A DNA stretch of 64,000 bases, taken from contig NC_073695.1 in NCBI RefSeq assembly GCF_029784165.1, positions 210,881,781-210,945,780 on the forward strand, given 5' to 3'. Position 1 is the first letter of the stretch. Every line of letters starts with the position of its first letter. The stretch comes from Wyeomyia smithii. Lineage: Eukaryota; Arthropoda; Insecta; Diptera; Culicidae. The translations under genes were made by a program, and so were the position numbers. The notes under the pieces are model-generated. The model did not search any database. It worked only from the letters and a program-made list of their open reading frames with translations, and was not told the origin of the DNA. Shown here piece after piece: positions 58,625 through 64,000 of this stretch.

Positions 58625-58700
58625 GAGGTCTGGGGAGGGGTTTGAACCCTAAAATTCACCTTCCTTGGTTCTGTCACTGTACCATATCATCGATGTTTAA
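58625..58700 (-). other. Possible tRNA-like (B-box) fragment
   Basis: The minus strand has AGGGTTCAAACCC, close to a B-box with a short T-arm, and upstream TGGTACAGTG, weakly like an A-box. Too degenerate to classify. Confidence 0.25.
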
Positions 58701-59011
58701 TTCATCTCGTGAAACACAATGAATTGATTTTAACCAGAAGTATCGTTGTTTTCGTATCCGCAGGTCTGCGATTGACAACAAAATAATCATTTACCCTGTA
58801 CATAACGAAAAATAGTGATTTTTTTCTCGAATTTGTTTCATAGAGTAAACAATAGAAATTTTACTCATAGCCATAATGGTCTCTTGGGCATATACCAGTA
58901 CATACCAGTAATTTATATCAATATTGTTTCGGAAAAACTCAACTCTAACTCCATAAAACTGCAATGAACTGAATTGCCGTCTTACTTTCTGTATTCGCTC
59001 CAGTCGTAACT

Positions 59012-59167
59012 AAAAAATCGCGAAAAACAGTAAGCTTCCAAAACAAATTCTCAAAACCGATTGCAGTCACCTCTGGGGTGCCTCAGGGTTCACAGTTGGG
59101 TCCACTTCTTTTCATTTTGAATGGCTTTTCTCTCATACCTAAAAAAATAATACAGACGACATAACAC
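59012..59167 (+). pseudogene. Orphan LINE RT fragment
   Basis: The plus-strand frame reads SRKTVSFQNKFSKPIAVT then SGVPQGSQLGPLLFILNGF and ends at TAA ~59,162. The SGVPQGSxLGPLLF block is the conserved RT segment just before the catalytic Asp pair, which is not present here. The rest of the element was not found nearby. Confidence 0.75.
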
Positions 59168-60555
59168 TTTCCATGAAAAATCAGCAATTCTAACGAAGCA
59201 GAAGAATTGCAGGAGTGGGTGTTATTACCAGGGATGTAGTTTTCGACGAGTTTTCTACGTACCTCTAGAATACCTAACCAAAAACGAGTATTCTACGAGT
59301 ATTATACGAGTATTCTACGGAAACCGGCAAACACAAAAATCTGGTGAATTACATGAAGAATAAACGAAATTTCAGTTTATAAAAATTGTTTATTTTTAAA
59401 TGTGATGATTAGGTATTTTGTGTGAATTGAGAACAAATTTGACATTTGAAATCATTGCTTTTAATCTCCATCGATTGAATTTGTGTTTGATGTGTTTCAT
59501 AAGTTTTCGGATTAGAAATATTTCCCGTTTGCAAAATATTCTAGGGCTTTCTAGCCAGTACAAACAACAAACCCAGGTATGTTTAATTTTATCTTCGAAA
59601 CTTTATATAAATTTGTAAATTAAATTAAGTAGCTATTCAGAACCCAAATTCAAAACTGAGTAATACTGTACCCAAAAAGTGAGTTTTCTCAGTTTTTAAA
59701 CGCCTTGTTTCTCAATTATGCGTATTTACGGAGTTTCTCAGTTTACTAGTTGTTCCACTTTTTACGAAAATGCGTCAAATGTAACTAATTTTAGAGTTAT
59801 TTTTCCTGAGGGTGTGAAGAATTTTTCCTGCAACCGTTTAAAGTTGCATGGAATTTTTGGTGGGCTTTTTTAGATATGGAACCAGGAACCATTAAGATGT
59901 TGGGTACGCTCTGAATATATGAAATTTGACAGCGATAGCATAGTTCTGTAGAAATCAGGCCTTAGATGCGCCTTTGCTGTTGCACTGATTTTGTATGTGA
60001 CGTATATTATGCGATTTTGCTTTCATTAGCATTTTTGTATGACAACAAATATGTTGTTGAACCGTGAATTACATTTGAAATTATTGAGTGAACACTTTGT
60101 TTGCTTTTTTGAGTTTCTTTATAATTGCTTGTTTCGCCATAATCACAAAATAGTCCGGAAAACACTTTTTTGCTTTTTCGTGTTTCTTTTTTTGAAGTAG
60201 AATACTTCTCTCAGGAAGTTCGGCTACATAGGGATGTGAAATGAAAATCTAAAACCGAAAAAAGTGAAAAACGATACAAGTCAGGCAAATAAACAAGTCA
60301 TTGAAAGTTAATAATTTTTGACAACGCAAGCAAGCATTCTGTGTTGGATCCTAGCAATTTAAATCTGTCGCACCAGTCTAATTTACTGAATGTGAAATAG
60401 CTTCCACAGTGCATGTTGTCCGTGTATCTTGATCCCCGCACTGTTAGGGCAGCTCAAAGGTTGCGATCAGCAACCGATTTTAAGTTCACCATAACTCCCG
60501 CTATCGGCGTAACACAGAAACGCAATCAGCGTCATATCCGATTTTAAATTCAACA
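59168..60555. other. No gene recognised
   Basis: AT-rich. A repeated CGAGTATTCTACGAGTATTA pattern lies at 59,285-59,325. No coding region supported. Confidence 0.35.
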
Positions 60556-60568
60556 ACAAACTGTCATT
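60556..60568. repeat. Target-site duplication, 5' copy
   Basis: ACAAACTGTCATT, identical to 63,450-63,462. Confidence 0.92.
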
Positions 60569-63263
60569 GGCCAGACGCATGCGGAATCGTAACGTTTCTA
60601 ATGAAAGCGAGGAGTATTCAGGCCGCTGGATATTCGACTTTGCCAAAAAGGTCTGTCCGGACTCTGTACCGGAACAGAAAACTTTTCGCGACGCGTTTTT
60701 AGTACCCACGGGAGAGCCTCCATTCTCGATGTTGGAATTTTCAATGGCCCTCCTTTCGTACAACAATAAAGCTCCAGAGTTGGATAGAATCAAATTCAAC
60801 CTGTTGAAGAATCTACCCGACTCTGCAAAAAGACGCTTGTTGGACTTGTTCAACAAATTTCTTGAGCTAAACATTGTTCCGCACGACTGGAGGGAGGTAA
60901 AAGTCATTGCTATTCGAAAACCCGGAAAACCTGCCTCTGATCACAATTCTAATAGGCCGGTTGCTATGCTCTCTTGCCTCCGGAAATTATTGGAGAAAAT
61001 GATCCTCTTACGGTTAGACAGATGGGTCGAAACAAACGGTTTACTTTTAGATACTCAATTTGGCTTCCGCCGGGGCAAAGGAACGAGCGATTGCCTAGCG
61101 TTGCTTTCTACTGAAATTCAACTCGCTTTTGCTCGAAAAGAGTAAATGGCTTCTGCATTCTTGGACATTAAGGGGGCTTTTGAGTGTGTCTCTGTAGAAG
61201 TTTTAACCGAGAAACTTCATTTGCAGGGACTTTCACCAAATTTGAATAATTTTTTGCTCAATTTGTTGTCAGAAAAGCATATGTATGTCTCACATGGTGA
61301 TTCGACAACTTCCCGAATTAGTTACATGGGTCTTCCCCAGGGCTCATGTTTAAGCCCTCTTTTATATAATTTTTACGTCAATGACATCGATAAATGTCTT
61401 GCAAATTCATGCACGCTGAAGCAACTTGCAGACGATAGCGTAGTTTCCATTACTGGAAGCGAAGCTAACGATCTGCAAGGACCATTGCAAGATACCTTAG
61501 ACAATTTGTCTGAATGGGCTCTTAAGCTGGGTATCGAATTCTCTCCGGAGAAAACTGAGCTGGTCGTTTTTTCTAGGAAGCATAACCCAGCTCAGCTGCA
61601 GCTACTTTTAACGGGTAAAACGATCACTCAGGTTTTAGTCGCTAAATATCTCGGGGTCTGGTTCGACTCTAAATGCACCTGGGCTTGCCATATTAGGTAT
61701 CTGACACAAAAATGCCAACAGAGGATAAATTTTCTTCATACGATTGCCGGAACTTGGTGGGGTTCTCACCCAGGAGACCTTCTAAGGTTATACCAAACAA
61801 CGATATTGTCAGTTCTTGAGTACGGCTGTTTCTGCTTTCGCTCCGCCGCGAACACGCACATTATAAAATTAGAGAGAATACAATATCGTTGTTTGCGTAT
61901 TGCCTTGGGCTGCATGCAGTCGACCCATACCCCCATAGCGGGTGTTCTTCCGTTGAAACATCGTTTTTGGAATCTCTCTTACCGGTTGCTAATTCGATGC
62001 ACAGTTATGAACCCATTAGTAATTGAAAATTTCGAGAGGTTGGTCGACCTTCAATCTCAATCCAGATTTATGACTTTATATTTTGACTATATGGCTCAAG
62101 ATATTAATCCTTCTTCATACGATTCCTCCAATGTCGCACTTTTAGATACTTCTTATAGTGCTATATTCTTCGACACCACCATGAAAGAAGACATTTCTGG
62201 TATCCCGGATCAATTGCGACCGCAAGAGATCCCTAAGATTTTTTCCCATAAGTTTAAACATGTTAGTTGTGATAAAATGTTTTACACTGACGGATCTAAT
62301 CTAGATGAGTCCACTGGCTTCGGTGTTTTTCACGAAAATTTTACCGCCTCCTACAAACTCGATCCTCCTGCTTCCGTGTACGTCGCAGAACTAGCTGCTA
62401 TTCAGTACTCCCTTGGGATCATCGAAACCCTGCCCATAGACCACTACTTCAACTTCACAGACAGTCTCAGTGCCATTGAGGCTCTGCGATCGGTGAAGCC
62501 TGTGAAGCACACCCCGTATTTCCTGGGGAAAATACGGCGGTTTTTAAGTGCTTTAACAGATAAAAAATACCGGGTTACCTTAGCGTGGGTCCCTTCTCAT
62601 TGTTCCATTCCGGGCAATGAAAAGGCTGACTCTTTAGCTAAGGTGGGTGCGATTGATGGCGCTATTTATGATAGACCAATTGCTTATGATGAATTTTTTA
62701 GTATTTTGCGTCAGAGGACGCTCAAAAGTTGGCAATTATCATGGGATACAGATGAACTGGGACGGTGGCTACATTCAATTTCTCCTAAGGTATCGACGAA
62801 AGCATGGGATGTAGGTCGAGACTTCATTCGCGTGATGTCCAGACTTATGTCCAATCACTATACGTTAAACACGCATCTCTTTCGTATAGGGCTTGTGGAA
62901 AGTAATCACTGCATTTGTGGCGATGGCTACCACGATATTGAGCATGTTGTTTGGTCGTGTACCGAATTCTCTGGTGCTAGGTCCAAGCTGATAGATTCCC
63001 TCCGGACCCGAGGAAAACAACCGAAAGTTCCCGTTAGAGACATCCTGGGTAGTGGTGATCTCCAGTACATGACACAGCTCTACTGTTTTTTTAAAAATTG
63101 CCGACATTCAAATTTAAAATTATTTTGTCTACTTATCAGAATACCACTATGCTGGAGACACGAAAACGGAACCAACATCTATGTTTACGCAAACACTTCA
63201 GACCAAAACTGCGCCACATCACTATTACTGCTCTACCAGTTGAAAAACAATGTGTTAAAATAG
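60569..63263 (+). pseudogene. I-type ORF2 fragment: RT, RNase H, zinc finger
   Basis: One long frame with a single TAA at 61,143-61,145, probably from a Gln or similar codon (QLAFARKE, stop, MASAFLDIKGAF). RT blocks: NKAPELDRIKFNLL (60,770), NRPVAMLSCLRKLLEKM (60,950), QFGFRRGKGTSDCLALL (61,058), FLDIKGAFECV (palm Asp), GLPQGSCLSPLLYNFYVND (61,330) and LADDSVVSI (61,425). RNase H keeps its acidic residues: FYTDGSN (62,280), VAELAAIQYSL, NFTDSLSAIEAL and HCSIPGNEKADSLAK (62,600). A CICGDGYHDIEHVVWSC finger follows (62,910). The last ~60 codons look shifted: one frame over, the T-run near 63,085 leads to a stop at about 63,117, so a small indel there is likely. Truncated and broken, hence inactive. 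Confidence 0.92.
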
Positions 63264-63449
63264 TTTTAAGTCAAGATTGTACTCCCCTCCTCTCACCTTT
63301 AATCCCCACTAGCTCGTAGTCGGCCGCGAGAAATAAAAAAAGTGCCTCCCTCTTTTTCCTGCTAACTTAGACATAATAAGAATTGTATTTGGCTCAGTGA
63401 AACATAAGATGTATCGTGCCGTGTTAAATAAACTATTTAAACTTAAAAA
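60569..63449 (+). mobile_element. 5'-truncated I-type non-LTR retrotransposon (RT + RNase H)
   Basis: 2,881-bp insertion between perfect 13-bp duplications. It starts within ORF2 just before the RT and ends after a ~190-bp 3' UTR with an A-rich terminus (AACTTAAAAAA). Presence of RNase H and a C-terminal CCHC-like finger points to the I/LOA group. Mosquito I elements are the closest kind I recognise; the exact family is inference. Confidence 0.92.
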
Positions 63450-63462
63450 ACAAACTGTCATT
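63450..63462. repeat. Target-site duplication, 3' copy
   Basis: ACAAACTGTCATT, matching 60,556-60,568. Confidence 0.92.
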
Positions 63463-63905
63463 TTTAGGACAACCAAACAAATGAATTGAAGATTTAATAT
63501 TTCTCGTTCTGAGCTTTAACCAAAAGTTAATTATCTTAATTTGAATTTACATGTACATATACTCTAACTGTTGAAACTTGTTTGCGCCGCAGAGTTTGTT
63601 CTTTTCCTGTTCAGTGAGGTCGTATTTATATGTGCAAACCGAAATTGAGTAATACTTCAACTTCATTTGCACAGAGTTTTCAATACTGCCAATGAGCGGT
63701 CAACATTTATTTGCTAGGAAAAATGACTGACACGCAAGCAGCCGGGTTATCTTTCTTGTAAAAGTATTCTACTTCAACCTTGCGGTCGTGGCTTTGCATA
63801 CAACCTTTCTGTGATTTTTTTGTTATATTAATTCTTCCGTTACTTGAATACACCTAATCAGCGCAGCGAATGGCATTTTATGACTCATACTGTGAATTTT
63901 CGAGT
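63463..63905. other. No gene recognised
   Basis: The pre-insertion continuation of the sequence left of 60,556. Short frames only. Confidence 0.35.
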
Positions 63906-64000
63906 GTTTATTTATTTATTTATTTCGTTAAGCAAATGTAGACTACAGTTATAATAATACAATGTTTTCTTATATTCTATACATTATTTCCAGTAGTAAG
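63906..64000 (-). mobile_element. 3' tail of a minus-strand retroelement (cut by window edge)
   Basis: The TTTATTTATTTATTTATTT run at 63,906-63,924, read on the minus strand, is an AAATA-type LINE tail, followed by AT-rich sequence like a LINE 3' UTR. No coding part is inside the window. Confidence 0.45.

Noticed and set aside
59012..63449. The RT fragment at 59,012-59,167 as the 5' part of the I-type element
   Set aside because: The I-type insertion begins at 60,569 by its target duplication, and it already contains its own GLPQGS block; the fragment belongs to another LINE.

Overview
The window looks like the genome of a culicine (Aedes-type) mosquito. It is AT-rich with short GT-AG introns, and it is packed with old non-LTR retrotransposons of several clades, tRNA-derived SINEs of a type I recognise from mosquitoes, a mariner remnant, and many small inverted-repeat DNA elements. 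The species assignment is inference. I see no bacterial, phage or CRISPR features. Only one host protein-coding gene can be supported: a compact three-exon gene for a TIM23-like mitochondrial import channel subunit at 41,474-42,129.

Layout. 1-2,243: 3' part of a non-LTR retrotransposon broken by one stop codon. 2,360-2,735: minisatellite. 3,838-7,600: decayed R1-clade element. 7,811-8,056: fragment of an inverted-repeat element. 8,057-10,473: copy A of an unclassified 2.4-kb repeat. 10,474-13,826: no recognisable gene. 13,841-18,252: full-length Jockey-clade element with perfect 14-bp target-site duplications. 18,649-22,190: unclassified and tandem-modular repeats. 22,229-26,230: minus-strand LINE split by a TA-flanked DNA element that holds an (AT)80 microsatellite.

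24,841-39,831 is the most striking structure: three head-to-tail, almost identical copies of a ~5.0-kb unit made of nested transposon pieces. Both ends of the triplication lie inside mobile elements. 39,785-40,843 holds a small element flanked by AATT, a LINE endonuclease remnant and a hAT-type small element. The TIM23-like gene follows, and 21 bp after its stop codon copy B of the 2.4-kb repeat begins (42,151-44,573).

44,574-47,340 has no recognisable gene. 47,740-48,715 is a mariner pseudogene split by a fold-back element. 48,979-49,055 is an almost perfect palindrome. 50,820-51,860 is a dead reverse transcriptase containing a SINE, and 52,016-52,345 is a second SINE with target-site duplications. 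54,598-57,237 is a LINE whose 5' part is inverted relative to its 3' part between 12-bp target-site duplications, the signature expected from twin priming. 60,569-63,449 is a 5'-truncated I-type element with RNase H and 13-bp duplications. The right edge starts another minus-strand retroelement tail.

The elements do not form a pathway. They form a stratigraphy: old LINEs were hit by DNA elements, some of that composite was then tandemly triplicated, and comparatively young LINE and SINE insertions still carry their duplications. I did not find a convincing new molecular system. The items most worth a second look are the 5-kb triplication, the 2.4-kb unclassified repeat pair with its palindromes, the twin-primed LINE, the repeated GGGGTGAGATTGAGCC motif, and the short TIM23 paralogue abutting a mobile element.
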